From positions 29,217-93,216 of the forward strand of contig DATMSM010000029.1 of assembly GCA_035565355.1 (NCBI GenBank): 64,000 nt of DNA, in the 5' to 3' direction. A program made the translations under genes and the position numbers. The notes below the pieces were generated by a model, which searched no databases, had not been told where the DNA came from, and saw only the letters and a list, made by a program, of their open reading frames with translations. Positions 1 to 7,041 of the stretch are shown here, piece by piece. Source of the DNA: Ga0074130 sp035565355 (GTDB lineage: Bacteria > Pseudomonadota > Gammaproteobacteria > Burkholderiales > Rhodocyclaceae). Within the stretch, counting starts at the first letter, position 1. Every line of letters begins with the position of its first letter.

Positions 1-1152
1 CAGCAAGGTATCGCTGCGCTCATATATCGTCACCCCTGCCTCCAGCAGCGCATGATAGTAGGACTGCCCGGCGCGTAACACCAGCTCCGAATCGCTTTTG
101 CCCTGCAGCACCAGCACCACCTCGACCCCGCGCCGCGCCGCTGCAATCAGAAAATCCGTCGTCTGCGGGTCTGGCACAAAGTAAGACATGGTCATATGCA
201 CGCTCTGACGGGCGCTACCGATGGCGGTCAGCAAGGCCCGATAGATACGCGGCTCCGCGTCGCCCGGTGTACTGCCGATGACGGTCACCAGCCGCTCCCC
301 ATTGACTGAGGCACGACGTGCGGCCGGCACCGGCGCATGTTCGCAACCCTGGCGCATCCAGGTGTCCGCATAGAGAATGGAGAAATCCGTCACGGCAGGC
401 CCCTCGACGCGCACGCTGGTATCGCGCCAGCCGCGCTTGGGCTCCTCGTCATCGTTATCGGACTTGCGCTTGAGGATGGATGAAGAACCGGCGGAATAGA
501 CGTCGCTGACATTGATGCCCCCGGTGTAGGCAACCTTGCCATCAACCAGCGTGATCTTTCTATGATCGCGATGATTGAGCTTGTCGGCGCGGAAGGGGAA
601 GCTGGTGCGCACCGGATTGAACTCGCACACGCGGACACCCGCTTGCGCCAGTTCATCGAAGAAGGCGCGCGGTGTCGTCAGCGATCCCACCGCATCGTAG
701 ATCAAACGCACGTCCAGGCCTGCGCTGGCTTTGCGCTTGAGCACCTCGGCCATACGCTGGCCGAGCTCTGCATCTTCGAAGATGTAGCTTTCCACCTGAA
801 TGGAACGCCGGGCGCGCTCCAGGTCGGCAAACATGGCCTTGAAGGTGGCCGGCCCGTCAATCAACAAGCTAACCGCATTGTCGGCAGTCGTGAATTCGCC
901 CAGGGCACCAAGCTGATTGATGTGATGTTTAAGCAGCCGCGCCCTGCCCTCTGCCTGCACCGCGCGCACCTCGGCGCTGCTTTCCTGTAGCGTGGGCTGG
1001 CCATCGGCACGAATCACGACCGGCGGCGCCAATGCTTGGGCGCTTGCCTCGGGCGTGACTTTTGGCAAGCTGCTGCAGCCCGCGGCCACAAGCAAAACGG
1101 CCACCAATAGTGACCCGGGCAATACGCACCGCCGGTGCGCCTCACTACGCAT
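1..1152 (-). CDS. Phospholipase D-family / cardiolipin synthase-like lipoprotein (3' part outside window)
   Basis: This is an uninterrupted reading frame of 384 codons from ATG 1152 to the window edge, so the C-terminus is missing. Upstream lies a GGAGG ribosome site 6 nt from the ATG. The N-terminus is a lipoprotein signal with lipobox LVAAGC (Cys26), so it should be anchored in an envelope membrane facing the periplasm. The first HKD motif is complete (H197, K199, D204 in HRDHRKITLVDG). The second catalytic HKD expected in this family would lie beyond position 1. Family knowledge: two-HKD enzymes of this type transfer phosphatidyl groups, as in ClsC-like cardiolipin synthases. The specific substrate is inferred. 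It is divergent from the DUF421 gene. Confidence 0.85.
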   Translation of the reverse strand, partial: MRSEAHRRCVLPGSLLVAVLLVAAGCSSLPKVTPEASAQALAPPVVIRADGQPTLQESSAEVRAVQAEGRARLLKHHINQLGALGEFTTADNAVSLLIDGPATFKAMFADLERARRSIQVESYIFEDAELGQRMAEVLKRKASAGLDVRLIYDAVGSLTTPRAFFDELAQAGVRVCEFNPVRTSFPFRADKLNHRDHRKITLVDGKVAYTGGINVSDVYSAGSSSILKRKSDNDDEEPKRGWRDTSVRVEGPAVTDFSILYADTWMRQGCEHAPVPAARRASVNGERLVTVIGSTPGDAEPRIYRALLTAIGSARQSVHMTMSYFVPDPQTTDFLIAAARRGVEVVLVLQGKSDSELVLRAGQSYYHALLEAGVTIYERSDTLL

Positions 1153-1291
1153 GGACGTCCTCCGCCACAAAGGAAAGCGCGCTTACTATGCTATCCGGCA
1201 TCGAGGATGTCAGTAGGAGAACACCGCCCCTTGCTTGAAATTCTTACACGCAGGAACGTCAATTGCCATAGCAGGACAGGAGGTGCTTGGC

Positions 1292-1819
1292 ATGGAACAC
1301 CTGCACGAACTATTCAAGCTTTCCTTGCCGCTATGGGAAATCATCTTGCGTGGCTCGGTCATCTATCTGAGCCTGACGCTGCTTTTTCGCTTCGTCGCAA
1401 GGCGCGATATTGGTGCCGTGGGCATTGCCGACCTGCTGGTGATTGTGCTGATCGCCGACGCTTCACAAAATGCGATGACGGGTGAAGCCAAGACGCTGGC
1501 CGACGGCCTGGTGCTAATCTGCACCCTGCTGGGCTGGAATCTCCTGCTGGACTGGACGGCCTTCCACTTCCCCCGCATTCGCAAACTGATTGAAGCCGAC
1601 AAGCTGTTGCTGATCGACCGGGGCCGACTGATACACAACAATCTGCGCAAACAGCTCATCAGCGAGGAAGATCTTCGCGCCAAACTCCGCAGCTACGGCA
1701 TAGATGACCTACGCGACGTCAAGACGGCCTATCTGGAAAGCGACGGGGATATCACCGTCATTTCACGCTTCGGCCCATCCCGTCCCGCAGCCGCCAGTTC
1801 GGCGCGGGACAAGACTTAA
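1292..1819 (+). CDS. DUF421 (YetF-type) membrane protein
   Basis: The protein is about 175 aa. The ATG at 1292 is preferred over an upstream in-frame start (1235) because a strong AGGAGGTG lies 6 nt before it. The N-terminal third has hydrophobic membrane segments (LSLTLLFRF, ADLLVIVLIAD, LVLICTLLGWNLLLDW). The C-terminal half is the soluble DUF421 domain, with the IDRGRLIHNNLRKQLISEEDL region and a closing V.TAYLE.DG.I.VI strand. The family is widespread and of unclear function. Nothing in the neighbourhood assigns a role. It ends 2 nt before the convergent copper chaperone gene. Confidence 0.85.
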   Translation: MEHLHELFKLSLPLWEIILRGSVIYLSLTLLFRFVARRDIGAVGIADLLVIVLIADASQNAMTGEAKTLADGLVLICTLLGWNLLLDWTAFHFPRIRKLIEADKLLLIDRGRLIHNNLRKQLISEEDLRAKLRSYGIDDLRDVKTAYLESDGDITVISRFGPSRPAAASSARDKT

Positions 1820-1821
1820 TC

Positions 1822-2283
1822 TCAGTGACGGTGATGAGCGCTCGCCGGCTTACCAGAAGCCAAAGCGCGTACCTCGGCATCGATGCTCACGCTTTCCTGC
1901 TTGCCGTTCTGCTCGATCGTAAGCATCAGCGGCACCTTGTCACCGGCCTTGAGCTCCTTGTTCAGGCCCATGAGCATGACATGGTAGGCTCCGCTGAGCT
2001 CGACCGCCTTGCCTGCCGGCAGGTCGAGCCTGGAAACGGCGCGCATCTTCATGACATCGCCCTCATGCTTCATTTCATGAATCTCGAGCGACTTGGCCAC
2101 CGGGCTGCTGCCGCCAAGCAGAACCGCACCCTTGGCGCTGGTCAAGGTCATGAAGGCGCCGCTGGCCTGCTGCCCCGGCACAGTTGCACGCGCCCAAGCA
2201 TCCTTGACTTCCACATCCGCGGCGAACGCCGACAGCGAGGCCAGCGTGCAAGCGGCGGCAAACAGGGCGATACGATTTTTCAT
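1822..2283 (-). CDS. PCu(A)C-type periplasmic copper chaperone
   Basis: The protein is 153 aa. A signal peptide (residues 1-21, ending SAFA) is followed by a PCuAC domain (formerly DUF461). The likely Cu(I) ligands are H69, M80, H101 and M103, matching the His/Met-rich site of the family. The tail is His-rich (HHRH). Family members deliver copper to the CuA site of cytochrome oxidase or buffer periplasmic copper. It is the last gene of a minus-strand series after hslU and the AEC permease, with an 11 nt gap to the latter. No cytochrome oxidase gene lies next to it here. Confidence 0.9.
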   Translation of the reverse strand: MKNRIALFAAACTLASLSAFAADVEVKDAWARATVPGQQASGAFMTLTSAKGAVLLGGSSPVAKSLEIHEMKHEGDVMKMRAVSRLDLPAGKAVELSGAYHVMLMGLNKELKAGDKVPLMLTIEQNGKQESVSIDAEVRALASGKPASAHHRH

Positions 2284-2294
2284 GCTCTATCCTT

Positions 2295-3170
2295 TCAGGC
2301 GAATACGATGGCCAGGGCCAGGGGAACAAACAACAGGGACAGCAGATTGCCGGTCAACACGATGGCGGCCACCTTGTCGGGCTCTTGCCCGTAGCGTTCG
2401 GCGAAGATGTAGTTAAGCACGGCCGGCGGCAAGGCGCCGAACACCAGCAACTGCGCAGCCTGCATCTTATCCAGATCCAGCAGGATTGCCATGAACCAGG
2501 CAATCAGCATGCCGAACAGCGGCGACGCAATACCGCCGAGCAGGCCTGCATGCAGTGCCTTCATGCGTACCGCCGTCATGCGCACACCCAGCGAAAACAG
2601 CATCAGGGGCACGCAAATCTCGGCCAGCATGCGTATCGAGGTGGCGACCGGCTCCCAGAGGGTGAGGCCGCTGTAGCCGACCACGATGCCAGCAATGCCG
2701 GCGAACATGACCGGCACCTTCCACAAGGTGGCAAGCTTGACGCGATGATCCAGCAGCCAGGCACCGAAGGAAAAGTGCAGGAAGTTCTCGACCAGGAACA
2801 GGACGATGGCCGCCGGCATGGCAGCTTCGCCGAAGGCGAGTAGTGCCAGCGGCAGGCCCATATTGCCGGAATTCTTGAACATCACGGGCGGCACCAGTGT
2901 CTTCGGCTGCTGGCCGAACCCACGTGCCAGCGGCCAGGCCAGCAGGCCGGCACCCAGGACCACGCACACGCCGCCGATAGCCAGCGGAATATGCTCGTCT
3001 ATGGGCACATGCCGCACCGCCAGCGTGGAGAAGATGAGCAGCGGCGTGAACAGATCCATGTTGAGCACATTCGCCGTGCTCATGTCCGGCTTGCGCAGAC
3101 GACCGTAGGCCCAGCCTATCCCCGCAATCGCGAAGATGGGGAAGACGACCGAGAGGATGCGCAGCAGCAC
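2295..3170 (-). CDS. AEC-family (auxin efflux carrier-like) permease
   Basis: This is a 291 aa integral membrane protein with about 8 to 10 hydrophobic segments. It has the AEC-family features FKNSGNMGLPLALLAFGE near residue 100 and a C-terminal NYIFAERYGQEPDKVA...TGNLLSLLFVP segment. Bacterial members export or import small organic acids such as malate or malonate. The substrate here is unknown. It starts 6 nt after the hslU stop, so it is probably co-transcribed with hslVU. Confidence 0.88.
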   Translation of the reverse strand: MLLRILSVVFPIFAIAGIGWAYGRLRKPDMSTANVLNMDLFTPLLIFSTLAVRHVPIDEHIPLAIGGVCVVLGAGLLAWPLARGFGQQPKTLVPPVMFKNSGNMGLPLALLAFGEAAMPAAIVLFLVENFLHFSFGAWLLDHRVKLATLWKVPVMFAGIAGIVVGYSGLTLWEPVATSIRMLAEICVPLMLFSLGVRMTAVRMKALHAGLLGGIASPLFGMLIAWFMAILLDLDKMQAAQLLVFGALPPAVLNYIFAERYGQEPDKVAAIVLTGNLLSLLFVPLALAIVFA

Positions 3171-3176
3171 GAACGA

Positions 3177-4508
3177 TTACAGGACGAAGCGCGAGAGGTC
3201 CTCGTCGCCAGCCAACTGGCCGAGTTTTGCATCGACATAAGCCGCATCGACGGCAACCTCAATGGCGCCGTGATTGCCAGCAGCAAACGAAACTTCCTCG
3301 AGCAGCTTTTCCATCACCGTGTAGAGACGCCGCGCGCCAATGTTCTCGGTCTTTTCGTTCACCTGCCAGGCGATCTCGGCGAGACGGCGAATGCCGTCCG
3401 GCTTGAATTCCAGCTTGACCGCATCGGTGTCGAGCAGCGCCTGATACTGGCGAGTCAGGCAAGCGTCGGTGCTGGTCAGGATGCGTTCGAAGTCATCGAC
3501 AGAAAGAGAGTCGAGCTCGACCCGAATCGGGAAACGGCCTTGCAGTTCGGGAATCAGATCCGAAGGCTTGGACAGGTGGAAAGCACCGCTGGCGATGAAC
3601 AAAATGTGATCGGTCTTGATCATGCCGTACTTGGTCGAAACCGTCGTGCCCTCGACCAGGGGCAACAGGTCGCGCTGCACCCCCTGCCGCGACACGTCGG
3701 TGCCGTGTGCATCCGACCGCGTTGCGATCTTGTCTATCTCGTCGAGAAAGACGATGCCGTTCTGTTCGACATTCTGCAGCGCCTGCTGCTTGATCTCTTC
3801 CTCATTCACGAGGCGCGCGGCCTCTTCATCGGCCAGCAACTTGAGCGCTTCCTTGATGCGCAGCTTGCGCGGTTTCTTGTTGGCGGCGCCGAGATTCTGG
3901 AACATGCCCTGGATCTGCTGGGTCAGATCCTCCATACCGGGCGGCGCGAAAATTTCCATGCTCGCAGCCGGCAGGGCCACCTCAATTTCAATCTCCTTGT
4001 CGTCGAGCTCGCCTTCGCGCAACTTCTTGCGGAATTTCTGGCGCGTGCCATTGTCTTCCGCCGGCTGCGGCTCGCCGAAGCCCACTGGCCGTGCCTGCGG
4101 CAGCAGGATGTCGAGGATACGGTCCTCGGCGGCATCCAGCGCCAGGCTGCGCACGCGCTTCATCGCTGCTTCGCGCGTTTCCTTGAGCGCGGTTTCCATC
4201 AGGTCGCGGATGATCGTCTCCACATCGCGACCGACATAGCCGACCTCGGTAAACTTGGTCGCTTCGATCTTGATGAAGGGCGCATTGGCAAGCCTGGCCA
4301 GGCGCCGTGCGATCTCGGTCTTGCCCACGCCGGTCGGCCCTATCATCAGGATGTTCTTGGGCGTGATCTCGTTGCGCAGCGGCTCCGCCACCTGAGAACG
4401 GCGCCAGCGGTTGCGCAAGGCGACGGCAACCGAACGCTTGGCGTTGGCCTGGCCGACGATGTTCTTGTCGAGTTCCGAAACGATTTCGGACGGAGTCATC
4501 TGTGTCAT
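3177..4508 (-). CDS. hslU: HslU, ATPase subunit of the HslUV protease
   Basis: The protein is 443 aa, the full family length. HslU is the AAA+ unfoldase that feeds substrates into the HslV peptidase in the cytoplasm. Visible features are the N-terminal MTQMTPSEIVSELDKNIVGQ, Walker A GPTGVGKTE (about residues 58-66), the I-domain insertion in the middle, Walker B VFLDEIDK, the GRFPIRVEL segment, and the C-terminal tail ending LSRFVL that docks into HslV. Only 159 nt separate it from hslV. No clear Shine-Dalgarno precedes the ATG, and its first 14 codons are duplicated upstream (see repeat). Confidence 0.98.
   Translation of the reverse strand: MTQMTPSEIVSELDKNIVGQANAKRSVAVALRNRWRRSQVAEPLRNEITPKNILMIGPTGVGKTEIARRLARLANAPFIKIEATKFTEVGYVGRDVETIIRDLMETALKETREAAMKRVRSLALDAAEDRILDILLPQARPVGFGEPQPAEDNGTRQKFRKKLREGELDDKEIEIEVALPAASMEIFAPPGMEDLTQQIQGMFQNLGAANKKPRKLRIKEALKLLADEEAARLVNEEEIKQQALQNVEQNGIVFLDEIDKIATRSDAHGTDVSRQGVQRDLLPLVEGTTVSTKYGMIKTDHILFIASGAFHLSKPSDLIPELQGRFPIRVELDSLSVDDFERILTSTDACLTRQYQALLDTDAVKLEFKPDGIRRLAEIAWQVNEKTENIGARRLYTVMEKLLEEVSFAAGNHGAIEVAVDAAYVDAKLGQLAGDEDLSRFVL
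4465..4508 (-). repeat. Direct repeat copy A: first codons of hslU
   Basis: The first 44 nt of hslU match the segment at 4606-4649 at 41 of 44 positions by my alignment. This is the copy that continues into the real hslU reading frame. The partner copy is described at 4575-4649. Confidence 0.9.
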
Positions 4509-4574
4509 GTTTTTCAGTCAGCGATATTCTTGTGGCTACGGCCGCTCGCGTTGCGAGCTTAACCTGCAAGCAGG

Positions 4575-4649
4575 TTAGCCTCCGCCGCAACCGGCCTTCG
4601 GCAGGTTGTCGAGTTCCGAAACGATTTTGGACGGTGTCATCTGAGTCAT
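4575..4649 (-). repeat. Direct repeat copy B: hslU start fragment forming a 24-codon mini-ORF
   Basis: Positions 4649-4606 repeat the hslU start, with two synonymous Thr codon changes and one Glu to Lys change (MTQMTPSKIVSELD). The frame then runs into unrelated sequence and stops at TAA 4577-4575, giving a 24 aa peptide ending PKAGCGGG. It lies 18 nt after the hslV stop. Between it and hslU are two hairpins: gctcgc-gtt-gcgagc (4544-4558) and the perfect palindrome aacctgcaagcaggtt (4561-4576). It could be an insertion scar or a leader peptide. I see no Shine-Dalgarno for it. Confidence 0.8.
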
Positions 4650-4667
4650 AGAAGAAGCACGAAACGT

Positions 4668-5204
4668 TTAGTCCAAGGTCTCGATGATGTGGTTCTGGTT
4701 GGTGTAGATGCAGATCTCGCCGGCAATCACCAGCGACTGTTTGACGACATCGGCGGGGGCGAGTTCGGTGTGCTCGATCAAGGCGCGCGCCGCTGACTGT
4801 GCATAGGCACCGCCACTGCCGATGGCGACAATGCCGTACTCGGGTTCGAGCACGTCGCCGTTGCCGGTGATGATCAGCGAATGCTCACGATCGGCCACAG
4901 CGAGCATGGCTTCGAGTCGGCGCAGCATGCGGTCGGTACGCCAGTCCTTGGCCAATTCGACTGCAGAACGCAGCAGATTGCCCTGATGCTTTTCCAGCTT
5001 GGACTCGAAGCGCTCGAAGAGCGTGAAGGCGTCAGCGGTTCCGCCGGCGAATCCAGCCAAGATTTTCTCCTGATACAGCTTGCGTACCTTGCGCGCGCTG
5101 GCCTTGACAATGATATGGCCGAGGGTGACCTGACCGTCGCCGCCAAGTGCAACGCGATTGCCGCGCCGCACCGACAGGATGGTGGTGCCGTGATACTGCT
5201 CCAT
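4668..5204 (-). CDS. hslV: HslV, peptidase subunit of the HslUV protease
   Basis: The protein is 178 aa. HslV is the threonine peptidase of the bacterial proteasome-like HslUV complex. The start at ATG 5204 (MEQYHGTTILSVRRG) is chosen because an AAGGAA lies about 8 nt upstream and family length fits; an extended start at 5249 adds an unrelated N-terminus. Processing would expose Thr7 as the catalytic residue (TTILSVRR). Further family signatures are GGDGQVTLG, the GFAGGTADAFTLFERFE block and the C-terminal IYTNQNHIIETLD. It heads hslV-hslU and is preceded by a repeat-like intergenic element. Confidence 0.97.
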   Translation of the reverse strand: MEQYHGTTILSVRRGNRVALGGDGQVTLGHIIVKASARKVRKLYQEKILAGFAGGTADAFTLFERFESKLEKHQGNLLRSAVELAKDWRTDRMLRRLEAMLAVADREHSLIITGNGDVLEPEYGIVAIGSGGAYAQSAARALIEHTELAPADVVKQSLVIAGEICIYTNQNHIIETLD

Positions 5205-5249
5205 GAGGATTCCTTGTAACCGAAGTCGGTGAGACCACCGGCCCTGCAA

Positions 5250-5395
5250 TCAGTTCAGAAGGGCTGAAGAAGCGTAGCGAGCGGGCGGAGGGCAAGGCGG
5301 AGGAGCGGAGGAACCGGAATGTACTTGAGTACATGAGGATTCCGAGCACCGGACCACGCGGCCATACGTCCGCGCAGTAGCTTATTCAGCTCTTC
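5250..5395. repeat. Repeat-like intergenic element with palindrome, upstream of hslV
   Basis: This 146 nt gap between the STAS gene and hslV is purine-skewed (runs such as gcggagg, ggcggagg) and contains the near-perfect palindrome ATGTACT-TG-AGTACAT at 5319-5334. Its flank GGAATCCTCATG (minus strand) also occurs at the hslV start. The composition resembles dispersed intergenic repeats I associate with betaproteobacterial genomes, but that is recollection and only one copy is visible here. Confidence 0.5.
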
Positions 5396-6748
5396 TTAGC
5401 GGCGGCGGGTTTCAATGCTGGCTATTTTATCAAGCCCGCTCGCCGACAGCAGCGTGGCCACCAGCAGGTTGGCGCCGCGGATGCGGATATGCAGCCCCTG
5501 CTCATGCAAGGGGCTCAGCGTATCCAGCAGGATCTTGGTGCTGACTTCATCGATGCGCGCCAGATTGTCGGTCTCGATGGTGATGGCATCCTTGCCCTTG
5601 GCAGCGGCGGCCAGTGTCGCAATCGTGTTCATGCCGGCGAGCAACTCGCCCTCCAGCACCAGCGGGTCCTTGTTCTTGGCCGCCGGTTTGGCGGTGGCCT
5701 TGCCCAGCGCAGGCGCATCCCAGGAAGGCGGCGATACCTCGAAGGTCACGGCATAAGCGACCGCCGTATCCTCGAACGCATCCTGATTACCGGCGCGCTG
5801 ATAGAGCTCCAGCAGTAGCAGCCAGGTTTCCTCGCGCTCGCGCTTCATCATCTCGACCTTGTTGGCGAGCATGGCGGCGAATTCATCGGCGCCCGTCAGC
5901 AGGCATTCGCGGCCCTGCTTCTTGATGGCGCGCAGCGCGTCCAGCAACAGGCGGCAGCCGTCATTGCCGGCATCGGTGACCTTGAGCAGACCCAGGCGCA
6001 CGGTTGGATTGCTGCCAGCAATCTCGACCAGCTTCTTCAACGCACCTTCACTGCTGGCGCTGAGTATGCCGGATAGCGCTACATAAGCGGCACCACCGGA
6101 TTCAAGGCTTTCATCCACCTCGCCCGAGGCATCCAGCCAAGCGGGGGCGGATTTCTCGAAGCGCTTGGCATAGGCATCGGCCAGATTTTCGAAAGCCTGA
6201 CGCCGGTTGAGTATCTGCAGCAGGTCAAAGAGCATGCCCCAGCCCTGCTCGGTGGACTTGCCCAAAGTACCGGCACGCAGGGCGGCCTCGAGTGCGCCGC
6301 TGGCCTCGGCCGTCTTGCCGGCCGCGTGCTGGCGCGCAATATCGAGCAGCAGCTCGGTTTGCGGGGCCGGCTTGGGCGCAGCCTTGGGTGCTGCCGCCGC
6401 CTTGGGCTTTTCCTTGGCCGGCGCTGCCGGTACGGGCGTCTCGACAGCCGGCTCAGCAGACATCGAGGCAAAATCCAGCAGTTCCAGCGGCGAATCAAAA
6501 GAGGCAAATGCACTGGGCGCCTCCGCAGCCGGTGCCGCGGGCGCCGGCTTGGGCGGCTCGACCGCCACCTTGGCCGGCTCGCTCACACGCGCTAGTGCTG
6601 GCTGCGGTGCGGGGACCGACTCCTCGTCCAGACTGATCTTGGTGAAATCCAGGCTGAAAGGGTCGTCATCGTCCGTACCGGCCTTGCTCACGGCAGAGCT
6701 CTCCTTGGCAGGCGAGGGTTTGCGCGACGATTGGACGGATGGAGACAC
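5396..6748 (-). CDS. STAS-domain protein with long Pro/Ala-rich N-terminus
   Basis: The protein is 450 aa. Residues 1-130 are low-complexity, Pro/Ala/Lys/Glu-rich and probably disordered. The middle is helical with repeat-like blocks (LLFDLLQILNRRQAFENLADAYAKRFEKSAPAW and LLLELYQRAGNQDAFEDTAVAYAVTFEVSPPSW), two similar ferredoxin- or TPR-like units. Residues about 365-450 form a STAS/anti-sigma-antagonist-like domain (LEGELLAG...IDEVSTKILLDTLSPLHEQGLHIRIRGANLLVATLLSASG). Similar genes adjoin hslVU in related bacteria. Function is unknown; protein-protein interaction or regulation is inferred. The conserved phospho-Ser of anti-anti-sigma factors is not obvious. Confidence 0.75.
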   Translation of the reverse strand: MSPSVQSSRKPSPAKESSAVSKAGTDDDDPFSLDFTKISLDEESVPAPQPALARVSEPAKVAVEPPKPAPAAPAAEAPSAFASFDSPLELLDFASMSAEPAVETPVPAAPAKEKPKAAAAPKAAPKPAPQTELLLDIARQHAAGKTAEASGALEAALRAGTLGKSTEQGWGMLFDLLQILNRRQAFENLADAYAKRFEKSAPAWLDASGEVDESLESGGAAYVALSGILSASSEGALKKLVEIAGSNPTVRLGLLKVTDAGNDGCRLLLDALRAIKKQGRECLLTGADEFAAMLANKVEMMKREREETWLLLLELYQRAGNQDAFEDTAVAYAVTFEVSPPSWDAPALGKATAKPAAKNKDPLVLEGELLAGMNTIATLAAAAKGKDAITIETDNLARIDEVSTKILLDTLSPLHEQGLHIRIRGANLLVATLLSASGLDKIASIETRRR

Positions 6749-6996
6749 GATATGACGACCAAATAAATGGAATAAATGGGCAGATGCTACGGACTACTTG
6801 TAGCACATTGCCAACATTTTCCGCAAATTAAAACCAATCCGTTCATGGGTTTATCTCTACCCAGACCGCCACTGCCAGTGGCAGACAGCGTGCCAGGCCC
6901 AGCAAAGCCTTGACCCTGCACGGCTTGTGCGCTCTGTTGGCTTTTGGTGAAAAAGATACATTCTCGAACAAGACAGGGCCAGGGCACAACCCGGAT

Positions 6997-7027
6997 AGGA
7001 AGGCTAACGGCCGCCGCCAGCCTTCCT
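6997..7027 (-). terminator. Possible terminator hairpin after the ZnuD-like receptor gene
   Basis: The inverted repeat aggaaggct / agccttcct (9 bp perfect stem, 13 nt loop) starts 14 nt after the receptor stop codon. It lacks a following T-run, so an intrinsic terminator is not certain; it may be a 3'-end protecting hairpin. The rest of 6749-7041 holds no gene I can support. Confidence 0.4.
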
Positions 7028-7041
7028 GTAGGGCAAGCCGC

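Noticed and set aside
2991..4562. 523-codon plus-strand frame over hslU
   Set aside because: It is antisense to a fully conserved HslU with no domain of its own.
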